Below are positions 53,234-61,915 of a stretch of DNA of 64,000 nucleotides, one piece after another; within the stretch, counting starts at the first letter, position 1; the number at the start of each line of letters is the position of its first letter. The notes beneath the pieces are model-generated. The model did not search any database, had not been told where the DNA came from, and saw only the letters and a list, made by a program, of their open reading frames with translations. Origin of the DNA: Flammeovirga sp. OC4. GTDB lineage: Bacteria; Bacteroidota; Bacteroidia; Cytophagales; Flammeovirgaceae. The position numbers were made by a program, and so were the translations under genes. Location: positions 1-64,000 of the forward strand of contig NZ_JTAM01000048.1 in assembly GCF_000812565.1 (NCBI RefSeq). The letters are read 5' to 3'.

Positions 53234-53581
53234 TTAATCTTCAATCACTTCTTTTCTATGATTATCTCCCCACTCTACCATTGCTTCTAACAAGGGTTTT
53301 AAGTTGTAGCCCGATGACGTTAACTCATACTCTATTCTTACGGGACGGGTATCATAAATATTTCTCTTCAGGATATTATTTAATTCCAATTCTTTCAGCT
53401 CCTTTGATAGCATTCTAGGCGTTATTTTTTGTATGATGCCTTCCAGATCTTTGAACCTTTTAGGGCCAAATAGTAGTGCTCCAATAATAGGAACTTTCCA
53501 CTTTCCTTGTAAAATATTAAGGCAGTCATTAATAGCTAAAATGGTAGAGACAGGGCAATCAGGGATGTTAGAAGGTTTCAT
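53234..53581 (-). CDS. HxlR-family transcriptional regulator
   Basis: The 115-residue winged helix protein shows the HxlR pattern: CPVSTILAINDCLNILQGKWKV, then LLFGPKRFKDLEGIIQKITPRMLSKELKELE and IEYELTSSGYNLKPLLEAM. The N-terminal Cys9 is the redox or electrophile sensor position in some members. It is divergent from the NmrA-type gene at 53684, with two palindromic sites between them, so it probably represses both. Confidence 0.92.
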   Translation of the reverse strand: MKPSNIPDCPVSTILAINDCLNILQGKWKVPIIGALLFGPKRFKDLEGIIQKITPRMLSKELKELELNNILKRNIYDTRPVRIEYELTSSGYNLKPLLEAMVEWGDNHRKEVIED

Positions 53582-53593
53582 AATTTACTGTTT

Positions 53594-53648
53594 ACTATAC
53601 TTTTGTATAGTACTATTTATTAAATACTTACTATACATAATATAGTAA
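53594..53648. promoter_or_regulatory. Paired palindromic operators between hxlR-type and NmrA-type genes
   Basis: Palindrome 1 is ACTATAC-TTTT-GTATAGT (53594-53611). Palindrome 2 is TTACTATA-CATAA-TATAGTAA (53628-53648). They share the half-site ACTATA. A -7 box TACTTTTG lies at 53655-53662, just downstream of palindrome 2 for the + strand gene, a typical repressor position. Confidence 0.68.
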
Positions 53649-53683
53649 ATGTAATACTTTTGAAGAAACTAATACATACAATT

Positions 53684-54547
53684 ATGATTCAAAAGATCGC
53701 ATTTATTGGGATAACTGGAAATTTGGCTCCTTTCACTTATAATGAGCTCCTTAAAAAAGGAATTTATATCAAAGCTCTTGTCAGAAATCCTGATAAAGTC
53801 AAAAACAATTCTGAATTTCCAAAAGAAATAGAGGTATTAAAGGGTGATTTACAAAACCTTGAAAGTCTACGAAATTTATTCAGTGACGTTGATGCTATTT
53901 ACTTAAATCTATCAACAACTGATGCTAATGCTACTTTCCAACCTGAAGTACATGGTATTCAAAACGTAATTAAAATTGCCAAGGAAAAGGCTATTAAACG
54001 TATTTTCCATGTCTCAGCAATTACTGTTGTTTATCCTGAATTTGCACAAGGTGGTGATTTGTTTATCAATTCATTCAGAAAAAAAGGATATCAATTACTG
54101 AAGGAATCTAATATTCCTGTTACTTTTTTTCACTGTTCTTGGATAATGGATGTAATGGAATACGCTATGCACAAAGACAATAAATTACAAGGGTTCAAAT
54201 CACTGCATCATCCGTTCTTTTGGCTGGCTGGAAAAGATTTAGGAAAAATGATTTCTAATGCTGTAATGAATTCCGACCATGAGCTCACAAAAGATTATAT
54301 TATGCAAGGAAAAAATGCCATCACCTTTAAGGAGGCTCTTGAAAGATATGCTCAAACTTTCACTCCTCAGCTTAAAGTTGAACTAGCACCAATTTGGCTT
54401 TTGAAAGGAATTGGTATGTTTAATAGAGAGGCTAAAAAAGCTGGTCAAATTGCTCACTTTTTTTCTAATTATAAAGAAGAGTTTAAGGCTGGAGCTACTT
54501 GGTTAGAACTAGGAGAGCCTCAACTTACAATCGAAAATTTTAGATAA
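53684..54547 (+). CDS. NmrA/SDR-type NAD(P)-binding protein
   Basis: The protein has 287 residues from the ATG at 53684 (MIQKIAFIGITGNLAPFTYN). A TTG 24 nt earlier sits inside the -7 box and is unlikely. The GxxGxx(G/A)-type Rossmann start is followed by VKNNSEFPKEIEVLKGDLQN, LNLSTTDANATF and ERYAQTF, as in NmrA-like, quinone-oxidoreductase-2-like proteins. Family members bind NAD(P) and act as redox sensors or reductases. Control by the neighbouring HxlR protein fits a quinone, aldehyde or thiol stress response, which is inference. Confidence 0.85.
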   Translation: MIQKIAFIGITGNLAPFTYNELLKKGIYIKALVRNPDKVKNNSEFPKEIEVLKGDLQNLESLRNLFSDVDAIYLNLSTTDANATFQPEVHGIQNVIKIAKEKAIKRIFHVSAITVVYPEFAQGGDLFINSFRKKGYQLLKESNIPVTFFHCSWIMDVMEYAMHKDNKLQGFKSLHHPFFWLAGKDLGKMISNAVMNSDHELTKDYIMQGKNAITFKEALERYAQTFTPQLKVELAPIWLLKGIGMFNREAKKAGQIAHFFSNYKEEFKAGATWLELGEPQLTIENFR

Positions 54548-54553
54548 AAAATT

Positions 54554-54579
54554 GGGTTCAAGTTGATAAGCTTGAGCCC
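54554..54579. terminator. Convergent terminator
   Basis: The stem GGGTTCAAG/CTTGAGCCC lies between the NmrA-type gene and the TonB-domain gene, which point toward each other. Confidence 0.65.
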
Positions 54580-54583
54580 TTCG

Positions 54584-54982
54584 TTACCCTAACTTTATTT
54601 TAATTGGCAAAATCATCTTCACATACACTTTTTCACCTTTCATAACTCCCGGTTTCCATCTCTCCAAATATTCTAAAGGGAGCGTTGTTCCATCACTTGA
54701 ACATTGATAAACTATTTCACCTTTGGGATCAATGATAAATAGGATATAAACTTTTAAGTACCCCATTTTTTTATATTTATCACTAATTTTCATGTACTTA
54801 CCTATTGTCTTAAAAAAGACTCCCATCCCTCCTGGGTATTCTGCTGGCTCATCTACTATTTCATATACTTCTTCTCCATTGAAGGAATCAATCGAACAAG
54901 AATCAAGAAATGATGTATGTGATTGAGCATAATTACTGTAAGAAGTAAATAAAAAGATCGATACAAAAATAAATCTTATCAT
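54584..54982 (-). CDS. Exported protein with TonB-like C-terminal domain
   Basis: The 132-residue protein has a signal peptide (YSNYAQ) and then a TonB-C-like domain, recognisable by EPAEYPGGMGVFFKTIGKYM (about residues 45-65), VYILFIIDPKGEIVY and a C-terminal strand MILPIKIKLG. It lacks the transmembrane anchor and Pro-rich spacer of true TonB. Such short periplasmic TonB-C proteins are common in Bacteroidota and their function is not established. Confidence 0.82.
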   Translation of the reverse strand: MIRFIFVSIFLFTSYSNYAQSHTSFLDSCSIDSFNGEEVYEIVDEPAEYPGGMGVFFKTIGKYMKISDKYKKMGYLKVYILFIIDPKGEIVYQCSSDGTTLPLEYLERWKPGVMKGEKVYVKMILPIKIKLG

Positions 54983-55064
54983 AAGTTTGCTATTGAGACT
55001 TTAAGATAGGAAAGTCTTTAATGTAGAGCAATGTTGTTTACCAAAATAAATGTAAGACAAAAAA

Positions 55065-55092
55065 GCCTAGTCCGTTTTTACACGAACTAGGC
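55065..55092 (-). terminator. Terminator after the SDR gene
   Basis: The stem GCCTAGTCCG/CGAACTAGGC with one mismatch is followed on the minus strand by TTTTTTG. It follows the gene ending at 55123. Confidence 0.7.
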
Positions 55093-55122
55093 GGATATAT
55101 AATCACGACTTACTCTATCCAT

Positions 55123-55944
55123 CTATAGCCCCATTTGCTGTTTCATTATTGCCATATATGCATCATCATCTAATTGTTTTCGTGTGGTAATAATTTCTTC
55201 AGCATCTGGACCGGCGATGTATCTTAACTGCTTTTTTCCATCTGTAGCTGCTTCAAATATTTTTTCTGCGACGATAATAGGTTCAGATCTACTGCTTCCT
55301 ATATACTTCATCCCTGATAATACCCTTTGAACAAATTCTCCGTATTCTTGAAGTGACAGATCAAAATAGAGGTTTCTCATTACTGTTTTTTCAAAATTAG
55401 TATTGATCATTCCTGGTTCAATCATTTTCAGCTTTATTCCCAAAGCCTCCAATTCAAAAGATAATGCTTCTGACATTCCTTCTACGGCGAATTTGGAACC
55501 ATGGTATAATGTACCTAACGGAAATGTTATTTTTCCTCCCATTGAAGATATATTGATGATTGTTCCCTCGCCTTCCTTTCTCATATGAGGAATAACATGC
55601 TTTGAAACTAATAACGTTCCTAATACATTTACATCAAATTGCATTTTGATAGCCTTTTCAGGGGTTGACTCCAAAAGCCCATAAGCGCCATATCCGGCAT
55701 TATTGACCAATACATCAATTTTTCCGAACCAATCAATGGCTGTAGTTACAGCTTCCTTAATGCTTTCCTCCTTCGTAACATCCAAGGTCACAACAAGTAC
55801 ATTTTCTAATGCATTTAACTCTTCATCTTTTTCAAGGTTTGATCGAACTGTTGCTACCACATTCCACCCTTTCTGATGAAAATATTTGGTTGTCATACGG
55901 CCAATTCCGGTACTACAACCCGTGATTAATATTGTTTTTCCCAT
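55123..55944 (-). CDS. Short-chain dehydrogenase/reductase (classical SDR)
   Basis: The 273-residue protein starts at the ATG at 55942-55944 (MGKTILITGCSTGIGRMTT). It has the classical SDR features: TGxxxGIG near residues 8-14, DV after the third strand, NNAGYGAYG (about 88), a catalytic serine in ISSMGG (about 137) and YHGSKFAVEG (Tyr/Lys near 150-154). The substrate is unknown. It probably forms its own transcript. Confidence 0.92.
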   Translation of the reverse strand: MGKTILITGCSTGIGRMTTKYFHQKGWNVVATVRSNLEKDEELNALENVLVVTLDVTKEESIKEAVTTAIDWFGKIDVLVNNAGYGAYGLLESTPEKAIKMQFDVNVLGTLLVSKHVIPHMRKEGEGTIINISSMGGKITFPLGTLYHGSKFAVEGMSEALSFELEALGIKLKMIEPGMINTNFEKTVMRNLYFDLSLQEYGEFVQRVLSGMKYIGSSRSEPIIVAEKIFEAATDGKKQLRYIAGPDAEEIITTRKQLDDDAYMAIMKQQMGL

Positions 55945-55985
55945 CAAAACTATGGTTAATCTGAATTAAAAAATTCCACATCAAG

Positions 55986-56013
55986 TACATTGTAAACTAA
56001 GTTTTCATCAACT
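55986..56013 (-). repeat. Isolated end of the MITE-like element
   Basis: TACATTGTAAACTAAGTTTTC followed by ATCAACT is identical in form to the left ends of copies 3 and 4. The interior is missing. It lies just upstream of the SDR gene. Confidence 0.6.
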
Positions 56014-56076
56014 ACCAAATTACATTTTTATAAGCCTTGAATTCTCACTTTACTTGAACTCTTTGATGCGAGGAAC

Positions 56077-56117
56077 AAGGCCCAAACTTCATTTTCATGA
56101 AAGTGAAAGGCCTTTTA
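56077..56117 (-). terminator. Terminator after the AraC-type gene
   Basis: The outer stem AAGGCC/GGCCTT encloses ACTTCATTTTCATGAAAGT, a second helix. It lies downstream of the gene at 56177. T-runs on the minus strand are weak. Confidence 0.5.
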
Positions 56118-56176
56118 TTGATTGATTTAAGGGGACACCCTTCCTTATTCTTTTGAGTAGGTGTCAAGCTTTTTGA

Positions 56177-57094
56177 TTAATTCATTGCTCTATATTCATT
56201 GGGGCTATAGCCTGTTTTCTTTTTGAACATCCTCGTAAAACTCTGAGGATATTCAAAACCTAAACTGAAAGCTATTTCACCAACAGATTGACTTGAACTT
56301 AATAGTATATTTTTAGCCTTCCTTACGACATAGGCATCAATATGTTCCTTAATACCATTGCCTGTTTCTTTTTTTAATAAATCACTTAAATAGTTAGGTG
56401 ACATATTCAGTTCTTTTCCAAAGTAGTTGGAAGTAGGAAGACCACTTTTAATGATTTGTTCAGATTTGAAATACGACTTTAACTTTGATTCAAACTCTGA
56501 CACCAAATCGTTATTCATATTTGACCTAGTATAAAATTGCCTGTCATAAAATCGCATACAATAATTAAGAAGTAATTCTAAATTAGAGATAATAAGATTT
56601 TGACTATGCTTATCAATGTTCTGAGAATATTCTAATTGTATTTGCTTGGTGATATGAAATATAAACTCCTCTTCTTTTTGTGATAAGTGAAGTGCTTCAG
56701 TCACTTCATAGTTAAAATAAGTATAACTATCCATTTGATCCGATAAATTGGATTTCAGGAGTAAGTCAGGATGGAATACAAGTGTCCAACCATCGTGTCC
56801 ATTCAAATCCTCTTTTTCGGGTGATGTGAATACTTGGTTAGGGCTAGAAAAAATCAATGTCCCTTCCTGAAAATCATATGAATTACGACCATAACCTAAA
56901 GATCCACTTACCTTATCCTTGTACATAATAGTATACATGGACGAAGAGAAACGTATACCAAACAATGACTCATCCAAATCATCCCTATGCAATACCTTTT
57001 CATGGATAAAACTAATCAAAGGATGTTCAGGAGCTGGTAATCCTAATATTTCATGAAACTGAGAAATACTTTTAATTTTTAGAATATCAGACAT
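56177..57094 (-). CDS. AraC-family transcriptional regulator
   Basis: The 305-residue protein has an N-terminal cupin-like effector domain and a C-terminal AraC HTH (about residues 205-305): FGKELNMSPNYLSDLLKKETG and VGEIAFSLGFEYPQSFTRMFKKKTGYSPNEYR. It starts 9 nt after the SDR gene at 57103 and is co-transcribed with it, so it probably controls that SDR and related genes. It is distinct from the AraC-type protein at 43693. Confidence 0.93.
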   Translation of the reverse strand: MSDILKIKSISQFHEILGLPAPEHPLISFIHEKVLHRDDLDESLFGIRFSSSMYTIMYKDKVSGSLGYGRNSYDFQEGTLIFSSPNQVFTSPEKEDLNGHDGWTLVFHPDLLLKSNLSDQMDSYTYFNYEVTEALHLSQKEEEFIFHITKQIQLEYSQNIDKHSQNLIISNLELLLNYCMRFYDRQFYTRSNMNNDLVSEFESKLKSYFKSEQIIKSGLPTSNYFGKELNMSPNYLSDLLKKETGNGIKEHIDAYVVRKAKNILLSSSQSVGEIAFSLGFEYPQSFTRMFKKKTGYSPNEYRAMN

Positions 57095-57102
57095 ATCGTT
57101 TT

Positions 57103-58071
57103 TTAATTTAGACCTACTAGCCCTCTTGTTATTCCCACCAATTTTTTAGCATCATTCATATTATCCGCATTCGGGTTAGGTGATTGCATGGGCCAACCTC
57201 CTTTTCTACACTCTTTATCATTGTATAGTACACTATGTTGGCTAAAGTATCTTCCTGAATGCTTTGGAGCTTCATCAGACAATAAACAATGTAATGATGT
57301 TTGTGCTGATTCCCAACTACTATCACTGAAGTTTAACATGGTCACAAATGGTTTTGTAAGTGCCATAATCCCTCTCATCAATGCATTACCTCCTGACCCG
57401 AAATTTGATCTTGCCCAGCCTGGATGAACAGAATAAGTAGTCACACTTGTCTCTTTTAATCGCTCTGCTAGTTCTTTGGCATATAATATTGATGCCAGTT
57501 TTGCCTCGCTGTAGGCATCAAAATTATTGTATTTTCTGTTCTTCCACTCTAAATCATCAAAATGAAGCTGATGTCTCTTCTTTTTGCTTCCTGCATGTAC
57601 CACTGAAGACAAGATCAACATTCGGGAATTGATAGTATTTTTTAAAGTCTCTAATAATAATTCTGTTAAAAGGAAATGTCCATAAAAACTTGCTGCCATA
57701 GTGATTTCGAAACCGTCCTTGGTATATTTCGGCGCATTCTCCATGTTGACCATTCCGGCATTACAGGCTAGACCGTCTAATTTTGAATACTTTGAAAGAA
57801 AGGTATCGACAAAATCACGAACTGATTGAAGATCTGCTAGGTCACACTTGATTACTTCATAACTTCCTTTTAGTGTAGAAAAAGGTTGAGCCACTTCATT
57901 TCCTGCATCCACTCTTCTACATGCCATCACTACATGGGCACCTTGTTTTACCAATTGCTGCGTAGTTTCGAAACCAACTCCTGAATTTGCTCCTGTAACT
58001 ATATATGTTTTACCGCTTAGGTCCTTTTCCAAATACTTTGAATCACAAAAGATTACGTTTTTATTTGCCAT
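57103..58071 (-). CDS. SDR-family protein, retinol-dehydrogenase/protochlorophyllide-reductase type
   Basis: The 322-residue protein has YIVTGANSGVGFETTQQLVKQG (cofactor site, about residues 22-43), CDLADLQS, LACNAGMVN (about 105) and the catalytic YSEAKLASILYAKELAERL (about 190-208), with SVHPGWARSNFG after it. Longer than classical SDRs, it resembles the RDH/WWOX-like subgroup. It is first in a two-gene unit with the AraC-type regulator at 56177. The substrate is unknown. Confidence 0.9.
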   Translation of the reverse strand: MANKNVIFCDSKYLEKDLSGKTYIVTGANSGVGFETTQQLVKQGAHVVMACRRVDAGNEVAQPFSTLKGSYEVIKCDLADLQSVRDFVDTFLSKYSKLDGLACNAGMVNMENAPKYTKDGFEITMAASFYGHFLLTELLLETLKNTINSRMLILSSVVHAGSKKKRHQLHFDDLEWKNRKYNNFDAYSEAKLASILYAKELAERLKETSVTTYSVHPGWARSNFGSGGNALMRGIMALTKPFVTMLNFSDSSWESAQTSLHCLLSDEAPKHSGRYFSQHSVLYNDKECRKGGWPMQSPNPNADNMNDAKKLVGITRGLVGLN

Positions 58072-58248
58072 TTTTATTTTTTGTTTTTGTCTAATTCAAA
58101 GGTCCTCTTTTTAATAGCTTTCTCCTTAACACAATTACAGATAATTGTAACAATTTCACTGAAGAGGTGATTCATACCTCATTGATTATCTTATTATTAC
58201 AACCAAAACTTCAAATAATAACATAAAAAGCATTCTTATTCCCCTAAT

Positions 58249-58641
58249 TACATTGTAAACTAAATTATCGTCAACTTTCAATCGACCTTTATACAAGCAT
58301 TGATAGGATCTACTTTCAAACGTCTTTCTTCTTCGTTTTTGTCTTAAAACAAAAAGAAGCAAAAAATTCAAGGCATTGAAGTCAAAAGCTAAATTCCATT
58401 TCTCTCGCCTAAATGATTTTAAACTCGCTAAAGCTCAAACAGCAAAATCATTTTTAACGGCTCACTTCATGAAATTCTTAACGCTTTTCCCTTCAAGGCC
58501 GAGGAAAGTACTGCCAAACGAATTGGGTAGAATGCCACTGGCGCGAATGTTAAGCGTTAGCGGCATTCGTGTCCTACAGATCAACAGAAATCTCCTGATT
58601 TCTAAAAATCATAAATATTCGAAAACTTAGTTTACAATGTA
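58249..58641 (-). mobile_element. MITE-like element, copy 4
   Basis: Ends on the + strand are TACATTGTAAACTAAA and CTTAGTTTACAATGTA. CTAAT flanks both sides (58244-58248 and 58642-58646), a clean 5-bp target duplication. The interior is nearly identical to copy 3 over long blocks. No gene was found in the flanks 58072-58248 and 58647-58810. Confidence 0.85.
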
Positions 58642-58810
58642 CTAATACAAAAGGGGTGGTTAATCCGTAAATTTACAATGTTATTAGCTGAAAAACTGGC
58701 ACATGGTTTTCTTTAAAAACAACAGCTCTCTTGATTTTTGTCAGTCATAATATTTTTCAATTCCAGCGAATAGAAAAGTTCTCATTCTTTTATCCGCATT
58801 AAGATTTTCC

Positions 58811-58818
58811 TATTTTTG
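58811..58818 (+). promoter_or_regulatory. Bacteroidota -7 box TATTTTTG at a start codon
   Basis: TATTTTTG matches TAnnTTTG and ends only 3 bases before the ATG at 58822. If used, the transcript would be leaderless or nearly so. Confidence 0.45.
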
Positions 58819-58821
58819 AAT

Positions 58822-59658
58822 ATGAAAAAGATAGAATTTGTACTCACCTCTAAGCATAACAACAGACGTTTTGTGGCGGACGCAAGATGGATTGCTAATC
58901 ATACTAAAAAGCCAACTGTCATTCTAGTTCATGGTTTTAAAGGTTTCAAAGATTGGGGCGCCTTTAATGTTATCGCTGACCAATTTGCGAACAATGGCTA
59001 TTGCTGTGTCAAATTAAACTTCAGTTCTGATGGCACTACGGTAGATTACCCTTTTGAAGTAACGGACCATGAAGCCTTTGGTAATAATAATTTTAGCAAA
59101 GAATTGGATGATTTAGGTGTGTTGATCGATTGGTTGCATAGTGAAGAATGTCCTATTGGAACCATTGATTTATCAAAACTCTATCTTTTAGGACATAGCC
59201 GTGGTGGTGGTGTAGTTTTACTGAAAACTGCCGAAGATGAGCGTATCAAAAAGGTGGCTACTTTGGCTTCTATTCCTCAAGTCAATACTTTCTCAGAAGA
59301 GACAGTGGAACATTGGAAGAAGGAAGGTGTAATTCATGTAGTCAACGGAAGAACCAATGAGGAATTACCACTGTATTATCAAGCAGTGGAAGATTATTAT
59401 GCTCATGAAGAGCGCTTATCTATGATGAAGGTACTACCAACAGTTACGCAGCCTATTCTTCATATTCATGGTGATCAGGATGAAACTGTACCCATCAAAG
59501 CTATGGACTTTTTACATCAATTAAACCCTGCATCTATCTGTAAAACAATTGAAGGAGCATCGCATACTTTTAATACAAAACACCCTTGGACCGAGGATAC
59601 TTTGTCAGAAAATATGCAAACCGCAATTGATTACGTTTTAGATCATTTTTCAGAATAA
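58822..59658 (+). CDS. Alpha/beta hydrolase
   Basis: The protein has 278 residues from the ATG at 58822 (MKKIEFVLTSKHNNR); a TTG two codons earlier lies in the -7 box. The alpha/beta hydrolase features are the oxyanion HGFKGFKDWG (about residues 39-48), the nucleophile LLGHSRGGG (Ser near 127), an acid in HGDQDETVP (about 220), and the histidine in GASHTFN (about 248). It probably acts on small esters or peptides in the cytosol. The YigZ-like gene follows directly after its stop codon. Confidence 0.9.
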   Translation: MKKIEFVLTSKHNNRRFVADARWIANHTKKPTVILVHGFKGFKDWGAFNVIADQFANNGYCCVKLNFSSDGTTVDYPFEVTDHEAFGNNNFSKELDDLGVLIDWLHSEECPIGTIDLSKLYLLGHSRGGGVVLLKTAEDERIKKVATLASIPQVNTFSEETVEHWKKEGVIHVVNGRTNEELPLYYQAVEDYYAHEERLSMMKVLPTVTQPILHIHGDQDETVPIKAMDFLHQLNPASICKTIEGASHTFNTKHPWTEDTLSENMQTAIDYVLDHFSE

Positions 59659-60258
59659 ATGGAAGACGCCTATTTAACCCTAAAAGGTACCAGTGAAGGT
59701 ATCTACAAAGAGAAAGGAAGTAAATTTATTGCCCTAGCCCATCATGTTACAACCGAAGAGGAGGCGAAGGCTATAGTCAAAGGATATAGAAAAGAATATT
59801 ATGATGCCAGACATTGGTGTTATGCTTATATCATTGGAGCGGATAAGAGTAAAACAAGAGCCAATGATGATGGTGAACCCAGTGGATCAGCAGGTCTTCC
59901 AATTTTAGGACAACTAAGGTCTTTTAACGTCACGGATACTTTGATTGTCGTGATTCGTTACTTTGGAGGAACAAAGCTGGGTGTTCCCGGTCTTATCCAT
60001 GCCTATAAAACTTCAGCGGCAGATGCTCTTGAAAACGGTGAAATTGAAGAGTTATTTGTACAGCGAAAAATCAAAATCACATTTGCTTATCCTGAGATGA
60101 ACGATGTGATGAAAGTGGCCAAAAATTATGAGTTGGACTTTGGTAATCAAAGTTTCGATGAATTATGTCACATTGAATTTTTAGTAAGAGATAGCCTTTT
60201 CGAGCAAGTAAAGGAAAAACTTGAAGACGTAGAAGCACTTATTTTTAAAGAATTATAA
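59659..60258 (+). CDS. YigZ/IMPACT-family protein (UPF0029)
   Basis: The 199-residue protein contains the IMPACT/YigZ signature: SKFIALAHHVTTEEEA, then DARHWCYAYI, DDGEPSGSAGLPIL (about residues 73-86) and VVIRYFGGTKLG (about 100-111), followed by a small C-terminal ferredoxin-like domain. Bacterial YigZ has been linked to translation-related or nucleic-acid binding, but no firm role is known. Its ATG follows the hydrolase stop with no gap, and the next gene begins one base after its own stop. Confidence 0.93.
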   Translation: MEDAYLTLKGTSEGIYKEKGSKFIALAHHVTTEEEAKAIVKGYRKEYYDARHWCYAYIIGADKSKTRANDDGEPSGSAGLPILGQLRSFNVTDTLIVVIRYFGGTKLGVPGLIHAYKTSAADALENGEIEELFVQRKIKITFAYPEMNDVMKVAKNYELDFGNQSFDELCHIEFLVRDSLFEQVKEKLEDVEALIFKEL

Positions 60259-60259
60259 A

Positions 60260-61060
60260 ATGAAAAAGCATTCCTCCTTCCGAATTTACAAAACAGGTTT
60301 TCAGCAATACCTCAATGCCTTCAGCTTTATTAAAAAGAACAACCTCATGTCTTTTTTCTGGTTCATTGGTATTTTTGGTTTAATGCTCTCTGTCGTTTTA
60401 TTGGGAGGAGGATTGTACGTAAGCCATCAAATTATGGAATGGGTTCAAACTACTGAAAGCTTTCATTCAGTAGTAAATTCTATTCCGTTTGTGGATACTC
60501 AAAGCTCCGAAAACTCGCTGTATTGGGTACTCTTTCTTTTTGTTGAAATCCCTGTACTCATCACCAGTCTATTGCTTTTTGGACCACTGATGAACTTACT
60601 CAGCTTTCCTATTCTAGATCGCTTAACAGAGAAAATCAATCTCCTTTTATTTGATAAAGATGCTAGCAGTAATTTCGATTTAGGTCGGTTATTCAAGATG
60701 GCGTGGTCTATTACCTTACCCAATGCACTCAAAAGTATTTTCTTTACATTACTGTTATTACCATTTACTTTTATCCCATTTGTGGGGCCCATTTTCTTAT
60801 TTATCAGTTTAGTTATTAATAGTTATTATAGCGGATTTGACATTGTAGACAACTTTTTTGAAAATTGGGATATTAAGGTGAAAGATAGTAAGCACTATAT
60901 TACTAATCATAAATCTCTTTCTATCAGTATTGGTTTTGGCGGAAGTCTGCTGTCACTTGTCCCTATAATAGGAGGTATTTTTTCACCTATCATCAGCCTA
61001 ACCGCTGGTGGACTTATTCTCAAAGAACTTGATGTCTATGAAGACGTACACACAGTATAA
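60260..61060 (+). CDS. EI24-domain membrane protein
   Basis: The 266-residue protein has several membrane segments (MSFFWFIGIFGLMLSVVLLG, ITSLLLFGPLMNLLSF, LLLLPFTFIPFVGPIFLFIS) and an order typical of EI24/CysZ-type proteins: FNxF then FPILDRLTEKINLLLF, then ITLPNALKSIFFTLLLLPF and FSPIISLTAGGLILKEL. CysZ imports sulfate, but many Bacteroidota EI24 proteins have unknown function. It is in the operon with hydrolase and YigZ. Confidence 0.85.
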   Translation: MKKHSSFRIYKTGFQQYLNAFSFIKKNNLMSFFWFIGIFGLMLSVVLLGGGLYVSHQIMEWVQTTESFHSVVNSIPFVDTQSSENSLYWVLFLFVEIPVLITSLLLFGPLMNLLSFPILDRLTEKINLLLFDKDASSNFDLGRLFKMAWSITLPNALKSIFFTLLLLPFTFIPFVGPIFLFISLVINSYYSGFDIVDNFFENWDIKVKDSKHYITNHKSLSISIGFGGSLLSLVPIIGGIFSPIISLTAGGLILKELDVYEDVHTV

Positions 61061-61877
61061 ATACTATTTCATTTTTTCTTTCCTTATTCTATTTAGCACT
61101 TCATGTAGTTTTATTGATGAAGAAAATACACCTGAAGTGGACATTCAAGAAGAGTTGATTCCTTCTGAAATAGGTTTCCTTTACAATCTTGTGGAACCTC
61201 AGCCAGAAGATCCTAAAAACTTGACATTTATCTATAAGGAAAATAAAATAGCTTCAATTAATAGTCTCCTTACCAATAATGAAATTATCGTATTGGAATT
61301 TCAGTATGATGCTATTGGTAACATCACCAAAATAGAAATCAAGAAAAATAATATCACCCAAAAAGTTTATACCTTTTCAAGAGACGCTTCAAAAGTGCTG
61401 ATGTATAAGGATAATGTATTATTGGTGGAGGCTGCACTTCATAGTAACCAATTTATCTATAGCATCGAAAATTTTGAAAAGAAACAAGTCAGTTACTATA
61501 CATATGAATCGAGCGAACTGTCTGTAAAACGAATTTTTGATAACGGTGAAACTCTGACAAACGGTACTCCTTCATCAATCATCAACTTTTCATACAGTCC
61601 ATTTGGTACTGCTCTATTTTCATCAATACTCCCGGTGAGTACTTTATTTTTATTAGATGAAGTTGATGAATTTCCATTGACTCAATATATCACAACTTCC
61701 AACTCTAAAGTAAACCTAGGTTCAAGTGAAGGAGTCAATAATAGTAGTATCGATTACCGCACGGTTTTTAATGATGAGGGGTACCCCAGTTCTATTTCGA
61801 TGATCTATAGAGAAAATGAGAATCCTGTCAAACAAGTGATCCATAATATCTATTATGATAACGTTACTCCTTTCTAA
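61038..61877 (+). CDS. Lipoprotein of unknown function
   Basis: The protein has 279 residues from the ATG at 61038 (MKTYTQYKYYFIFSFLILFS); upstream GTG and ATG starts inside the EI24 gene are less likely. A lipobox LFSTSC places the lipid-anchored cysteine near residue 23. The mature part is beta-rich, with repeated short strands such as FQYDAIGNITKIEIKKNN, reminiscent of YD/RHS-like or DUF4595-type lipoproteins in Bacteroidota, although the match is weak. It overlaps the EI24 gene by 23 nt and is last in the operon. Confidence 0.78.
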   Translation: MKTYTQYKYYFIFSFLILFSTSCSFIDEENTPEVDIQEELIPSEIGFLYNLVEPQPEDPKNLTFIYKENKIASINSLLTNNEIIVLEFQYDAIGNITKIEIKKNNITQKVYTFSRDASKVLMYKDNVLLVEAALHSNQFIYSIENFEKKQVSYYTYESSELSVKRIFDNGETLTNGTPSSIINFSYSPFGTALFSSILPVSTLFLLDEVDEFPLTQYITTSNSKVNLGSSEGVNNSSIDYRTVFNDEGYPSSISMIYRENENPVKQVIHNIYYDNVTPF

Positions 61878-61886
61878 ATAAAAAAA

Positions 61887-61915
61887 AGCCAGGGCAAATA
61901 CCCTGACTTGTTTTT
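61887..61915 (+). terminator. Terminator after the lipoprotein gene
   Basis: The stem CAGGG/CCCTG with flanking A-rich and T-rich runs (GTTTTTC) follows the stop by about 12 bp. The stretch to 62218 otherwise holds only AT-rich sequence and the next terminator. Confidence 0.8.

Noticed and set aside
58376-58630. An 84-codon frame inside MITE-like copy 4
   Set aside because: The equivalent ATG is missing in copy 3, and the frame is not kept in the other copies.
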